Positions 42,274-50,972 of a DNA stretch of 64,000 nt are shown here, one piece after another. Numbering within the stretch: the stretch's first letter is position 1; the number at the start of each line of letters is the position of its first letter. The stretch is from positions 3,038,001 to 3,102,000 of the forward strand of contig NZ_JACCBI010000001.1 in NCBI RefSeq assembly GCF_013407835.1. The letters are read 5' to 3'. The position numbers were made by a program, and so were the translations under genes. The notes below the pieces were generated by a model. That model was given only the letters and a program-made list of their open reading frames with translations, did not search any database and was not told the origin of the DNA. The stretch is from Agromyces atrinae. Its GTDB lineage: Bacteria > Actinomycetota > Actinomycetes > Actinomycetales > Microbacteriaceae.

Positions 42274-43379
42274 TGACGGCCCCGGTGCGCACGCGGCGCG
42301 CGCGATTCCACGAGCTCGAGGTGTCGGGCATCCGGCCGCTGACCCCCGAGAGCGTCGAGGTGTCGTTCGCGGTGCCCGACGAGCTCGCGGGCGAGTACGA
42401 CTACGTTCCCGGTCAGCACGTCGCGATGCGGGCGCACCTCGACGGGCGCGAGTACCGCCGCAGCTACTCGCTCTGCCGGGCCCCGCAGCCGGGCAGCATC
42501 AGCGTCGCGATCAAGCGCGACCTCGGCGGGCGGTTCTCGACGTGGGCCCACAGCGACCTGCGCGTCGGCGACCGCATCGACGTCATGGTGCCGCAGGGCT
42601 CGTTCACGAGCGCGCTCGCCGACCTCGATCACGCCCACGTGTGCGCGATCGCCGCGGGCTCGGGCATCACTCCCGTCATGGCGCTCGCGCACTCCGTGCT
42701 GGCGTCGTCGCCGACATCCCGCTTCACCCTGCTCTATACGAACCGGTCGACGACCGACGTGATGTTCCTCGAGGAGCTCGCCGAGCTGAAGGACCGCTAC
42801 CCCGCCCGGCTCGCGCTGCACCACGTGCTCTCGCGCGAACAGCGTGCCGCGCCGCTCTTGTCGGGTCGGCTCGACGCCGAACGCCTCGGTCGCATCTTCG
42901 ACTCGCTCATCGCGCCCGCCGGGGTCGACGAATGGTTCCTCTGCGGACCGTTCGACCTCGTCGAACTGTGCCGCGCGGCGCTCGCCGACGCCGGGGTTCC
43001 GGCCGATCGCGTGCGCTTCGAGCTCTTCACGACGGGCGAGCCGCGGTCGGCGACGGGTGACGCCGGGCGACCGGTCGTCGTGCGCGCGGGCGACGAGGTG
43101 CGACGCATCGAGATCACGCTCGACGGGCAGTCATCCGTCATCGAGAGCCCCGTCACCGCACACGAATCGATCCTCAACGCGGCGCTCCGCGTGCGCCCCG
43201 ACGTGCCGTTCGCGTGCGCGGGCGGCGTGTGCGGAACGTGCCGCGCACGCGTCGTCGCGGGAAGCGTGCAGATGAGCCAGAACTACGCCCTCGAACCCGA
43301 CGAGCTCGAACGCGGCTACGTGCTCACGTGTCAGAGCCGACCGACGAGCGATGTCGTCACGATCGACTACGACGGATGA
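42273..43379 (+). CDS. paaE: phenylacetate epoxidase reductase subunit PaaE
   Basis: A 368-residue reductase that passes electrons from NAD(P)H to the PaaABC oxygenase. The FAD domain has YVPGQHVAMRAHLDGREYRR and SYSLCRAP. The NAD domain has AGSGITPVMALAHSVLASS and WFLCGPFDLVELC. The C-terminal plant-type 2Fe-2S domain has ligands in CAGGVCGTCRARV and, farther on, TCQSRPTS. All four cluster cysteines are present. The ATG at 42273 overlaps the paaD stop. Confidence 0.94.
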   Translation: MTAPVRTRRARFHELEVSGIRPLTPESVEVSFAVPDELAGEYDYVPGQHVAMRAHLDGREYRRSYSLCRAPQPGSISVAIKRDLGGRFSTWAHSDLRVGDRIDVMVPQGSFTSALADLDHAHVCAIAAGSGITPVMALAHSVLASSPTSRFTLLYTNRSTTDVMFLEELAELKDRYPARLALHHVLSREQRAAPLLSGRLDAERLGRIFDSLIAPAGVDEWFLCGPFDLVELCRAALADAGVPADRVRFELFTTGEPRSATGDAGRPVVVRAGDEVRRIEITLDGQSSVIESPVTAHESILNAALRVRPDVPFACAGGVCGTCRARVVAGSVQMSQNYALEPDELERGYVLTCQSRPTSDVVTIDYDG

Positions 43380-43389
43380 CGGAGGAGCG

Positions 43390-44160
43390 ATGATCCAGCT
43401 CGCCATCGACGACGGTCTCGCCGAGATCGTGCTCGACGCCCCCGAGCGGCGGAACGCACTGGGCCTCGCCGACCTCGCCGAACTCGACGCCGCCTATGCA
43501 GAGGCCGAACGTGCCGGGGTGCGTGCGCTGCTGCTGCGCGGCTCGGGACGGGCGTTCTGCGCGGGACGCGACATCTCGGGCGTCGACCCGCGCACCGATG
43601 ACGTGCTCGGGTACCTCGACGGGGGCGTCAGGCCGCTGCTCGAACGCATGAGCGCGTTCCCGGCCCCGACGTTCGCCGTCGCGCACGGCGCGTGCCTCGG
43701 TGTCGGGCTCGGCCTGCTCATCGCGACCGACGTCGTCTACGTCGCCGATGACGCCCGCATCGGATCGCCGTTCGGCGCTCTCGGCGCGACCCTCGACTCG
43801 GGCGGTCACGCGCTCTTCGTCGAGCGACTCGGCGCGCACGCGACCCTCGACCTCATCTACACGGGGCGCATGCTCACGGGAGCCGAGGCCGTGCGTGCGG
43901 GGCTCTTCTCCCGCGCGTTCCCGGCCGACGAGGTGACGGATGCCGCGCGCGACGCCGCCCGGGTCGCAGCGACCGGACCCACGCAGGCGTTCCTCGCGTC
44001 GAAGCGTCTCGTCGCCGAGCTGCGCGACGCCCGCCTCGGGCTCTGGGATTCGATGCAGCACGAGAGCCGCGCGCAGGCCGCGCTCGCCGCGACGGATGAC
44101 TATCGCGACGGTTTCGCCGCATTCCAAGAGAAGCGCCCGCCGCGTTTTGTCGGGCGCTGA
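43390..44160 (+). CDS. paaG: enoyl-CoA hydratase/isomerase (PaaG-like)
   Basis: A 256-residue crotonase-family enzyme, ending the paaABCDE operon. In E. coli PaaG isomerises the ring epoxide to oxepin-CoA, and that role is inferred here from position. Motifs are VLDAPERRNALGLADLAELD, GSGRAFCAGRDISGVD, GACLGVGLGLLIATDVVYVA and IGSPFGALGATLDSGG. ATG 43390 has GGAGGAG five bases upstream. It lies 10 bases after paaE. A second crotonase gene at 26497 serves the lower pathway; the two assignments could be swapped. Confidence 0.8.
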   Translation: MIQLAIDDGLAEIVLDAPERRNALGLADLAELDAAYAEAERAGVRALLLRGSGRAFCAGRDISGVDPRTDDVLGYLDGGVRPLLERMSAFPAPTFAVAHGACLGVGLGLLIATDVVYVADDARIGSPFGALGATLDSGGHALFVERLGAHATLDLIYTGRMLTGAEAVRAGLFSRAFPADEVTDAARDAARVAATGPTQAFLASKRLVAELRDARLGLWDSMQHESRAQAALAATDDYRDGFAAFQEKRPPRFVGR

Positions 44161-44246
44161 GGGTTGCGCACGGCCCGCTTCCCACGGCCCGCTTCCCGCT
44201 TCCCGCGTCCCGCTTCTCACTTTTCGCCCGCACGTCCCGCTTCCCG

Positions 44247-44732
44247 CGAGAGGTCAATCCACCCCGGTGCACGGCACCCCGCACCCCGAGCGATCGACCT
44301 CTCGAGATGCAACCTCACGCCGAAAGGTCAATCCACCCCGGTGTGCGGTGGCCCGTACCCCGGTGTATTGACCTTTCGACCGTCATCCGGCGCGTTGCTC
44401 CGCCCGCGTGCGCGATTCACCCTCCCCGAGAGGTCAATCCACCCCGGTGTTGGATGCCCCACACCCCGATGTATTGACCTTTCGACCGTCATCCGGCGCG
44501 TTGCCCCGCCCGCGCGGGTCGCCCCGCCCGCGCGCGCGATTCCCCCTCCCCGAGAGGTCAATCCACCCCGGTGTGCGGTGGCCCGCACCCCGATGTATTG
44601 ACCTTTCGACCGTCATCCGGTGCGTTGCCCCGCCCGCGCGGGTCGCCCCGCCCACGCGCGAATCAGCCCCTCCCCGAGAGGTCAATCCACCCCGGTGTTG
44701 GATGCCCCACACCCCGATGTATTGACCTTTCG
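44247..44732. repeat. tandem array of five family B hairpins
   Basis: Five elements of 58 bp lie at 44247-44304, 44321-44378, 44427-44484, 44551-44608 and 44675-44732. Each opens CGARAGGTCAATCCACCCCG and closes GTATTGACCTTTCG (the first has GATCGACCTCTCG). From copy 2 on, the spacers also repeat (CGTCATCCGGYGCGTTG and GCCCCGCCC), giving periods of 106, 124 and 124 bases. Loop type alternates between GCGGTGGCCCG (copies 2, 4) and TGGATGCCCC (copies 3, 5). The 44161-44761 gap has no gene. Confidence 0.85.
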
Positions 44733-44761
44733 AGCGGCATCCGGCGGGCCGGCGCGCCCGA

Positions 44762-45328
44762 TCAGTACAACTTCTCGCCGCGCTCGAGCATCTCGATGAA
44801 CTGCGCGATGCGGCGCGCACGGGTCTCGTCGCGCTTCGCTTCGTGGATGCGGAAGTAGATCGCGTACCGGTTCTGACTCGTGAGGGTGTCGTAGAACGCG
44901 CGCGCCCGGTCGTTCGCGGCGAGGGCCGCGAGGAAGTCGGGGTGCGGTTCGGCGTTCTTCGATCCCTCGTAGGCGCGTTCCCAGCGACCGTCGGCCCGAG
45001 CCTTCTCGACCTCGGCGAGTCCGCGCGGCTCCATGCGTCCGGCGGCGATCATCTCTTCGGCGAAGCGCACGTTGCGGGCCGACCACAGGCTCTTCGGGCG
45101 GCGCGGGGTGAACCGCTGCAGGAACGCCTCGTCGTCGAGACGCGACACCTGCCCGTCGATCCAGCCGAACGCGAGCGCGACGTCGAGCGCCTCGGCATAG
45201 GTCAGCCCCGGCGACCCCTTCTTCGCGAGCACGAGGATGAGACCGGGGGAGTCATGCTGGTGCTCGACGAGCCACGTGCGAAACTCCGCCGGCCCCGCGA
45301 ATCGCCGTCGTTCGAGTTCGATCGCCAT
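44762..45328 (-). CDS. YdeI/OmpD-associated family protein
   Basis: A 188-residue soluble protein of the YdeI family (formerly DUF1801-like/OmpD-associated). It has the conserved GLTYAEALDVALAFGWIDGQ, DDEAFLQRFTPRRPKSLWSA and RNVRFAEEMIAAGRMEPRGL, then a C-terminal helical region with the motif FYDTLTSQNRYAIYFRIHEA and KRDETRARRIAQFIEMLERG. Length fits the family. Its function is not established; some YdeI proteins affect peptide resistance. It lies just beyond the family B array. It is divergent from the FKBP lipoprotein gene. Confidence 0.87.
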   Translation of the reverse strand: MAIELERRRFAGPAEFRTWLVEHQHDSPGLILVLAKKGSPGLTYAEALDVALAFGWIDGQVSRLDDEAFLQRFTPRRPKSLWSARNVRFAEEMIAAGRMEPRGLAEVEKARADGRWERAYEGSKNAEPHPDFLAALAANDRARAFYDTLTSQNRYAIYFRIHEAKRDETRARRIAQFIEMLERGEKLY

Positions 45329-45424
45329 GGGTCAACTCTGCCTGACGGTTGACGTTCAGGCGATTGATAGCGATCTGCGGCAGACTGAGACGTCACCGAT
45401 CCGATCGAATCGAGAATCCACACG

Positions 45425-46390
45425 ATGAACCGCTCTTCCTCCGTGCGCCGTTTCGCGCCCGCCGCGCTGCTCGCCGCGAGCGCGCTCCTCCTCGCCGGAT
45501 GCGCCGGCAGCAGCCCCGAGCCCGAAGCAACCGACGCCACCGGAACCTCGGGTGACGCGTGCGTCGCTCTCGAGTCGGGCGCCGCGAGCGACGCCGTGAA
45601 GACCGACGGAACCTTCGGCGAAGCGGTCACCGCGACGTTCGACGCTCCGCTCGCCGACATCGACGGCCCCGAGCGCACCATCGTCGACGAGGGCGATGGC
45701 CGCGAGACCGTCGACGGCGACCAGGTCACCGTCTCCTGGACCCTCTACAACGCCACGACCGGCGAGCAGATCCTCACGCAGCCGAACGAGCTCACCGTCG
45801 GTGACGCCACGCTGCCCGAGGCTCTCGCCGGCGGCTTCTCGTGCGTGCCCGTCGGCTCGCGCGTCGTGACCCTCAGCCCCGCGGGCGAGCTCTTCGGCAC
45901 CGAGGGCAACCCCGACTACAAGGTCGGCGCGGATGACGCGGTCGTCGTCATCACCGACGTCGTCTCGGTCGCCGAGCCCGTCGAGCGCACGGGTGACGCC
46001 CCGGCCGTGACCTTCGAGGGCGACGTGCCCACGATGACGCTCCCCGACGCCGACGCACCGACCGAGTTCGTTCTCGACGTGCTCGAAGAGGGCACCGGCA
46101 CCGCCGTCGCCGAGGGTGACTCGGTCACGCTCAACTACCTCGGCGTCAGCTGGGACTCGGGCCTCGTCTTCGACTCGAGCTTCAAGTCGGGCCAGCCGGC
46201 GACCTTCGCGACCGACCAGGTCATCACGGGCTTCGGCAAGGCGCTCGTCGGCCAGAAGGTCGGCTCGAAGCTCATCGCGACGATGCCGCCCGCTGAGGCC
46301 TACGGCGACGAGGCATCCGGTCACGCCCTCGGCGGCCAGACGCTCGTCTTCTACATCGAGATCCTCGAAACGGCTCCCGCAGCCGGCTGA
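45425..46390 (+). CDS. FKBP-type peptidyl-prolyl isomerase lipoprotein
   Basis: A 321-residue lipoprotein. The signal peptide ends in LLLAGC with Cys 26 as the lipid-anchored residue, so it is tethered outside the membrane. Two FKBP-like units are visible. The first has GDQVTVSWTLYNATTGEQIL and reads as degenerate. The second (about 210-318) is a standard FKBP core with EGDSVTLNYLGVSWDSGLVF, DSSFKSGQPATFATDQVITG, KALVGQKVGSKLIATMPPAE and the GGQTLVFYIEILE close. It probably assists folding of exported proteins. Monocistronic, with a terminator-like hairpin after it. Confidence 0.88.
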   Translation: MNRSSSVRRFAPAALLAASALLLAGCAGSSPEPEATDATGTSGDACVALESGAASDAVKTDGTFGEAVTATFDAPLADIDGPERTIVDEGDGRETVDGDQVTVSWTLYNATTGEQILTQPNELTVGDATLPEALAGGFSCVPVGSRVVTLSPAGELFGTEGNPDYKVGADDAVVVITDVVSVAEPVERTGDAPAVTFEGDVPTMTLPDADAPTEFVLDVLEEGTGTAVAEGDSVTLNYLGVSWDSGLVFDSSFKSGQPATFATDQVITGFGKALVGQKVGSKLIATMPPAEAYGDEASGHALGGQTLVFYIEILETAPAAG

Positions 46391-46397
46391 TCGACCT

Positions 46398-46440
46398 GAA
46401 TCCCGCTCGCGACCGGCTTCGGCTGGCGCGGGCGGGATTC
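46398..46440 (+). terminator. hairpin after the FKBP gene
   Basis: GAATCCCGC pairs with GCGGGATTC, with further inner CGC/GCG and CC/GG pairs, starting eight bases after the FKBP stop. There is no strong T-tract, but the position and strength suggest termination. Confidence 0.55.
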
Positions 46441-46544
46441 GTCGTATCCGGGGTGCGTCGCGCACCGTCATCCTGCAGGCCCCGGCCCCGGCCCCGGCCC
46501 CGGCCCGGGTCCCGGCTCCTGCCGACCCCTTCGCCGCCCGGAAT

Positions 46545-46611
46545 GTAGGGGATCGCGCGGTGTGTAGGTGCGGGCGCGCGATCCGGCCCTACGTTGCGCC
46601 GGATCCCCTAC
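46545..46611. repeat. family D nested hairpin D4
   Basis: Outer GTAGGGGATC pairs with GATCCCCTAC over 10 bp, and inner GTAGG with CCTAC. It is the same design as D3. It lies between the convergent FKBP and ECF S-component genes; a run of GGCCCC repeats precedes it at about 46480-46510. Confidence 0.8.
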
Positions 46612-46674
46612 GAAGCGAGCGGGTGCGGGCGGATGGCGCGGGCGAGCGGATGACGCGGCGAGCGGATCGCGTGT

Positions 46675-46750
46675 GCCGGAGGTTCTGCGATGTGGCGGTG
46701 CAGTTCGCTGGATGGTTCCGGCGCATCCGCGGAGTTCCGGCGAACCGGCA
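46675..46750. repeat. family H nested hairpin H2
   Basis: Homologous to H1 at 19935-20008: GCATCCGCGGAGTTCCGGCG differs from the H1 minus-strand sequence at one base in 20. An upstream GTGCCGGAGGTTCTG segment also corresponds. It lies just beyond the end of the ECF S-component gene. Confidence 0.55.
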
Positions 46751-46757
46751 GCAGCCC

Positions 46758-47339
46758 CTACGCCGCGGGAACCTTCGCGGGCCGAGCGGGTCGAGCCGCC
46801 CGCGGCCGCGCGAGGCCGCGCACGACGCCCGTGCGTTCGACGCGGCGGGCGAGCAGCAGGCCGAGCCACGTCGCGGCGATCTCGCTCGCGATGATGACGA
46901 GCACGAACGTGGCCTGCATCGGCACCGACCACGCGTCGACTCCGAGGGCTGCCATCGCGGTGAACGAGTAGAGCAGTCCGAAGACCGCGGCGCCGACGTA
47001 GAAGACCCACGCGCGCCAGTACCGGTACAGGCTGATCGCAAACGGAATCTCGAGCGCGATCGCGATCATGAGGTTCGTGAGCAGCGAGCTCGCCCCGTAC
47101 ACGGTCGTGAACGACGTGATGACGCTCGCGAAGAGCGCGGCGAGGATCGCGACGCCGGGGCGGCGCAGCAGCGCGAGCACGAACACGAACGGGATGAGCC
47201 AGATGCCGGTCATCGCCGCGTACGCGAGCGGCATGACGACCGAGATCGCCGCGGCGATGTTGTTCGCCGGAATGAGCAGCACGCCACCGGCGGCGCCGAT
47301 CGCGGCGCACGTGAGCAGCATCCGTGTCGTGGTCTTCAT
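46758..47339 (-). CDS. ECF transporter S component (YkoE-like)
   Basis: A 193-residue membrane protein with about five to six helices, such as MLLTCAAIGAAGGVLLIPAN, WLIPFVFVLALLRRPGVAIL and MQATFVLVIIASEIAATWLG. This is the layout of substrate-binding S components, and it resembles the YkoE/PF09819 group. YkoE itself is tied to hydroxymethylpyrimidine/thiamine uptake. Here no thiamine riboswitch is seen, and the operon carries a siderophore-interacting protein and an iron box, so an iron-related substrate is more likely. It is last in the operon; GGAGACGAC precedes ATG 47339. Confidence 0.75.
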   Translation of the reverse strand: MKTTTRMLLTCAAIGAAGGVLLIPANNIAAAISVVMPLAYAAMTGIWLIPFVFVLALLRRPGVAILAALFASVITSFTTVYGASSLLTNLMIAIALEIPFAISLYRYWRAWVFYVGAAVFGLLYSFTAMAALGVDAWSVPMQATFVLVIIASEIAATWLGLLLARRVERTGVVRGLARPRAARPARPAKVPAA

Positions 47340-47420
47340 GTCGTCTCCGAGGGTCGGTCGTGCGAGGTCGTGCAGGGTCGTGCGGGGTCGGTCGTGCGGG
47401 TGCTGCGGCGCGGCGAGAAC

Positions 47421-48284
47421 TCAGGCGCTCGTGAGCGCCGCGTCGATCGCGGGTGCGCCCTTCGGCAGGCGCCAGTATCCGCAGAAGCTGACGGCCGTCT
47501 TCGGCCATCCGTTCTCGGTCACGAGCAGACGACGGATGCCTGTGGCGAGGCCGCTCTCGCCGACGGCGAAGGCGTGCGCGCGCTCGGGGCCGGCCGGCAG
47601 CGCCTCACGCGCCGCGGCGTAGGCGAGCGAGCCGACACGTTCCTCGTGGCCGCGCACGATCCAGCGGATCTCGACTCCGTCGGGTCTCGCGAACTCCTGG
47701 GCGTCCGCGGCATCCGTGATCTCGACGATCGCGAGGCCGCGCGCGTACGAGGGGAGCGAGCCGCAGATGCCCGCGACGGCGGGAAGCCCGGTCTCGTCGG
47801 CGACGAGCAGATGCCAGTCGGTGCCGACGGCGGGGTCGTAGCCGATGCCCTCGTCGAGCACGCCGACACGGTCGCCGGGCGTGCACGAGAGCGACCACTG
47901 CGCCGCGACGCCCTCGAGTTCACCGCTCGCGCCCTCGTGCAGCACGAAGTCGATGTCGAGCTCGGCACCGTGTTCGGCCGTCGCGGGGCGGAACGCGCGC
48001 ACCGTGTAGTTGCGCATCGTCGGGCGCACATCCTTGGGGGTGCGGAGCAGTTGCGCGTATCCGGCCAAGCCATCCGTGCGGGGCAGGCGCACGTCATCCA
48101 CCCCCTCGGGCGGAAGGAAGAGGCGGAACCACTGGTCGAAGCCGCGGTGCGCGAACGCCGCGATCTCTCCGCCGCCGAGCGTCACGCGGGCGAAGCCGGG
48201 GCTCACGCGCTCGGTGCGCAGCACTTCGAGCTCGAGGGGCGCCGTGCGCTCGGCCTTCTTCGCCATGCTGTGGGTCTTCGCCAT
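47421..48284 (-). CDS. siderophore-interacting protein (ferric-siderophore reductase type)
   Basis: A 287-residue ViuB/SIP-type flavoprotein. The FAD domain has FARVTLGGGEIAAFAHRGFD, then the flavin motif MRNYTVRAFRP. The C-terminal NAD(P)H domain has ADETGLPAVAGICGSLPSYA, AVGESGLATGIRRLLV and the closing VSFCGYWRLPKG. Such proteins release iron by reducing imported ferric siderophores, or in related cases heme. It lies between EcfT and the S component in one operon. AAGGAGACGAC precedes ATG 48284. No signal peptide: a cytoplasmic protein. Confidence 0.9.
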   Translation of the reverse strand: MAKTHSMAKKAERTAPLELEVLRTERVSPGFARVTLGGGEIAAFAHRGFDQWFRLFLPPEGVDDVRLPRTDGLAGYAQLLRTPKDVRPTMRNYTVRAFRPATAEHGAELDIDFVLHEGASGELEGVAAQWSLSCTPGDRVGVLDEGIGYDPAVGTDWHLLVADETGLPAVAGICGSLPSYARGLAIVEITDAADAQEFARPDGVEIRWIVRGHEERVGSLAYAAAREALPAGPERAHAFAVGESGLATGIRRLLVTENGWPKTAVSFCGYWRLPKGAPAIDAALTSA

Positions 48285-48314
48285 GTCGTCTCCTTGGTCG
48301 GCCGAGCGCGAGGC

Positions 48315-49199
48315 TCAGGCTCCGATGTCGGTGCGGTCGGGGGTGAGTGCTGTGAGCCCCGCGCTGAGCGCCCACACGTAGAGGCCCGCGCTCGCGGCCC
48401 AGAAGAGCACGACGAACACGGTGTCACGCGTGCGCCACGGCACGAGGTGACGCTCGGTGCGGGTGGCGTGGGCGCCGAACGCGCGGGCATCCATCGCGAG
48501 GGCGACGCGCTCGGCGTGGCGGATGGCGCTCGCGAGCAGCGGGATCGCATACCCCAGGATGCGGCGCACGGCGTTGATCGGCCCGCGCCCGGAGTCGGTG
48601 CCGCGCACGCGGTGCGCCGCGCGGATCACCTCGAGCTCGTGGCCGAAACGCGGCACGAAGCGGTACGCGGCGAGGGCGGTGTAGCCGATGCGATACGGCA
48701 CGCGCAGGTTCTGCACGAGCGCGCGCACGAGGTCGGGGCCGGTCGAGGTCGCGCCGGCGAGCAGCGAGAGCAGCAGCAGGCTCGTGATGCGGAGCGCCGT
48801 CGCGAGGCCCGCGAGGTAGGCCGCGACGGTGAAGCGCCAGTCGCCGATCGCGAGGAGAACCGTGTCCGACCCGGCGGCGGCGTCGAGGCGCGACGGATCG
48901 ATCCAGACGCCGAAGCTCACGCCGAGCACGGCGACCGCGAGGGGCAGCCCGAGGAGCAGGATGGCGAGGGTACGCGGCCGCAGGCGTGCGCCGACGAGCA
49001 GGAGCAGCAGCGAGAACAGCGAGAACGCCAGGGGGATCGGGATGCCGCGTGAGAAGACGAGCAGCACCATGATCGGCACGGGCGCGAGCACCTTGGCGAG
49101 CGGGTTGAGGCCGTAGAGGAACGCGGCGCGACTGCGCGGAGCGGTCGTCGCGTAGGGGTCGAGGGCGGCCGCGGGCGACTGCACGGCGGCGGTCGTCAT
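48315..49199 (-). CDS. ECF transporter transmembrane protein EcfT
   Basis: A 294-residue transmembrane subunit that couples ATP hydrolysis to S-component movement. It has several hydrophobic helices (APVPIMVLLVFSRGIPIPLA, AAYLAGLATALRITSLLLLS). In the coupling region it has LVQNLRVPYRIGYTALAAYR and VIRAAHRVRGTDSG, then RHAERVALAMDARAFG, the Ala-Arg-containing motifs that contact the ATPase. ATG 49199 overlaps the ATPase stop by four bases and is preferred over an upstream start in the ATPase gene. Confidence 0.87.
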   Translation of the reverse strand: MTTAAVQSPAAALDPYATTAPRSRAAFLYGLNPLAKVLAPVPIMVLLVFSRGIPIPLAFSLFSLLLLLVGARLRPRTLAILLLGLPLAVAVLGVSFGVWIDPSRLDAAAGSDTVLLAIGDWRFTVAAYLAGLATALRITSLLLLSLLAGATSTGPDLVRALVQNLRVPYRIGYTALAAYRFVPRFGHELEVIRAAHRVRGTDSGRGPINAVRRILGYAIPLLASAIRHAERVALAMDARAFGAHATRTERHLVPWRTRDTVFVVLFWAASAGLYVWALSAGLTALTPDRTDIGA

Positions 49200-50950
49200 G
49201 CGACGTCCTCGACAGGAGCAGGAGCAGGGACGACCGGCACCGGCACGGGAACGGGCAGGTCCGTGAGTCGCGACAGCGAGTTCCACGACGGATGACGCAC
49301 GAGCGAACGCATCGCGCGAGCGAGGGGCGGTACCCGCAGCCCGGCGGCCTCGATCGCGGGGCCGGCGAGAACCGCCTCGGTCTCGCCCGCGGCGACGACC
49401 CCGCCGTCCTGCATGACGACGATGTGACTCGCGTGCTCGGCGACGAGCTGCAGGTCGTGGGTGACGACGAGCACCGTCGTGCCCGATCGGTTGAGTGTCG
49501 AGAGCATGTCGAGCAGTTCGGCCGCGCGCTCGCGATCCTGACCGAACGTCGGTTCGTCGAGGGCGAGGACGGGCGCCCCGGCGATGAGCGCCGTGCCGAC
49601 CGAGAGTCGTCGCTTCTGCCCGCCCGACAGCAGGAAGGGGTGCTGCTCGCGCAGCTCGTCGAGCCCGAACCGGCGAAGCATCTCGTCGACCCGGTGCGCG
49701 CGCTCGGCGTCATCCACCCCCTGGATGCGGAGTCCGTGCTCGAGCTCGTCGGCGACCGAGTGGGTGATGAACTGGTGCTCAGGGTTCTGGAAGACGAAGC
49801 CGACGTGGCGGGCGAGGGTGCGCGGGTCGGTGCGTGACGGGTCGAGGCCGTCGATCTCGACGGCGCCGACGGGCGGGGGGATGACACCCGCGATCGCCTG
49901 CAGCAGCGTGGTCTTACCCGCGCCGTTCGTGCCGACGATCGCGACGAAGTCACCCGCGGCGATGTCGAGCGAGACGCCGTCGACGACGATCGGCCCGCGC
50001 TTGCCGCCGCGCCGCACGGCGAGGTCGCGGACTCGCACGATCGGGGGGCGGGCCTCGGTCGCTGCAGCGACGCGTGCCGTGGGTTCGGGCAGTTCGGCCA
50101 CGGCGTCGAGGGCGACCGCGAGCTCGTGCGGGGTCAGCGGCAGCGGGTCGAGGTCGATGCCGGCATCCGCCAGTGCGAGGGCCGCGAGCGTCGAGACCGG
50201 GAGCCAGACGCCGAGCGCGAGCAGCTCGCGCGCGTGCCCGCGCATGATCTCGTCGGTCGGGCCGTCGAGCACGAGGCGCCCGTCGGCACCCAGCACGACG
50301 ACGCGGTCGACGATGTCGATCGCCGCATCGAGGTTGTGCTCGACGAGCACGATCGCGTGACCGCCCTCGGCCGCGAGCGAACGCAGCACCGCGTAGACCT
50401 CCTCGATTCCGGCGGGGTCGAGGTTCGCGGTCGGTTCGTCGAGGACGAGCAAGGGGGCGTTCATCGCGAGGGCGCAGGCGATCGCCAGGCGCTGACGCCC
50501 ACCGCCCGAGAGCTTGTCGGGGTTCTCGCTGCGGCGCTCCCAGAGGCCGACGTCGCGGAGGGCCTGCTCGGCGCGCTCGAGCACGACGGCCTTCGGCTGC
50601 AGCTGGTTCTCGGGGGCGAAGCACACCTCGTCGAAGAGGGTTCCGGTGACGATCTGGGCGTCGGGGTCTTGGAAGACCATCGAGGCGTGGGCGCTCAGCT
50701 CGCCGACCCGCGCGTTCGCCGTGTCGAGCCCGGCGAGGATCACCGTTCCGTCGAGCTCGGCGGGCACGTCGTGCGGCACGAGCCCGTTGATCGAGAGGGC
50801 CAGGGTCGACTTGCCGCAGCCGCTCGGCCCGAGGAGCAGCACGACCTCGCCCGCTGCGACGTCGAACGAGACCTCGTTCGGGGTCGCTCGAACAGCGCCG
50901 TCGTGGCGAATGCTCACGCGATCGAGCTGCAGGAGAGAGGGGGAGGTCAT
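49196..50950 (-). CDS. fused ECF transporter ATPase with two ABC domains
   Basis: A 584-residue protein with two ABC ATPase domains in one chain, equal to the EcfA1-EcfA2 pair. Domain 1 has Walker A GPSGCGKST (41-49), signature LSGGGRQRLA and Walker B LLVLDEPTANLD. Domain 2 has Walker A GTNGAGKTT (about 340-348), signature LSGGQKRRLS and Walker B VLALDEPTFGQD. All catalytic motifs look intact. It is the first gene of the operon. ATG 50950 lies 23 bases downstream of the iron box; the frame remains open upstream, but conserved sequence starts here. Confidence 0.9.
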   Translation of the reverse strand: MTSPSLLQLDRVSIRHDGAVRATPNEVSFDVAAGEVVLLLGPSGCGKSTLALSINGLVPHDVPAELDGTVILAGLDTANARVGELSAHASMVFQDPDAQIVTGTLFDEVCFAPENQLQPKAVVLERAEQALRDVGLWERRSENPDKLSGGGRQRLAIACALAMNAPLLVLDEPTANLDPAGIEEVYAVLRSLAAEGGHAIVLVEHNLDAAIDIVDRVVVLGADGRLVLDGPTDEIMRGHARELLALGVWLPVSTLAALALADAGIDLDPLPLTPHELAVALDAVAELPEPTARVAAATEARPPIVRVRDLAVRRGGKRGPIVVDGVSLDIAAGDFVAIVGTNGAGKTTLLQAIAGVIPPPVGAVEIDGLDPSRTDPRTLARHVGFVFQNPEHQFITHSVADELEHGLRIQGVDDAERAHRVDEMLRRFGLDELREQHPFLLSGGQKRRLSVGTALIAGAPVLALDEPTFGQDRERAAELLDMLSTLNRSGTTVLVVTHDLQLVAEHASHIVVMQDGGVVAAGETEAVLAGPAIEAAGLRVPPLARAMRSLVRHPSWNSLSRLTDLPVPVPVPVVPAPAPVEDVA

Positions 50951-50972
50951 GGGTTCGTTTCGACGAAGTGGC

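Noticed and set aside
44247..44732. CRISPR-like array
   Set aside because: Units are palindromic, spacers are themselves repeated rather than unique, and no cas gene is nearby.
44164..44820. Small proteins encoded by the family B array
   Set aside because: Several frames on both strands stay open only because the repeat length and base composition avoid stops; no ribosome sites or conserved domains.
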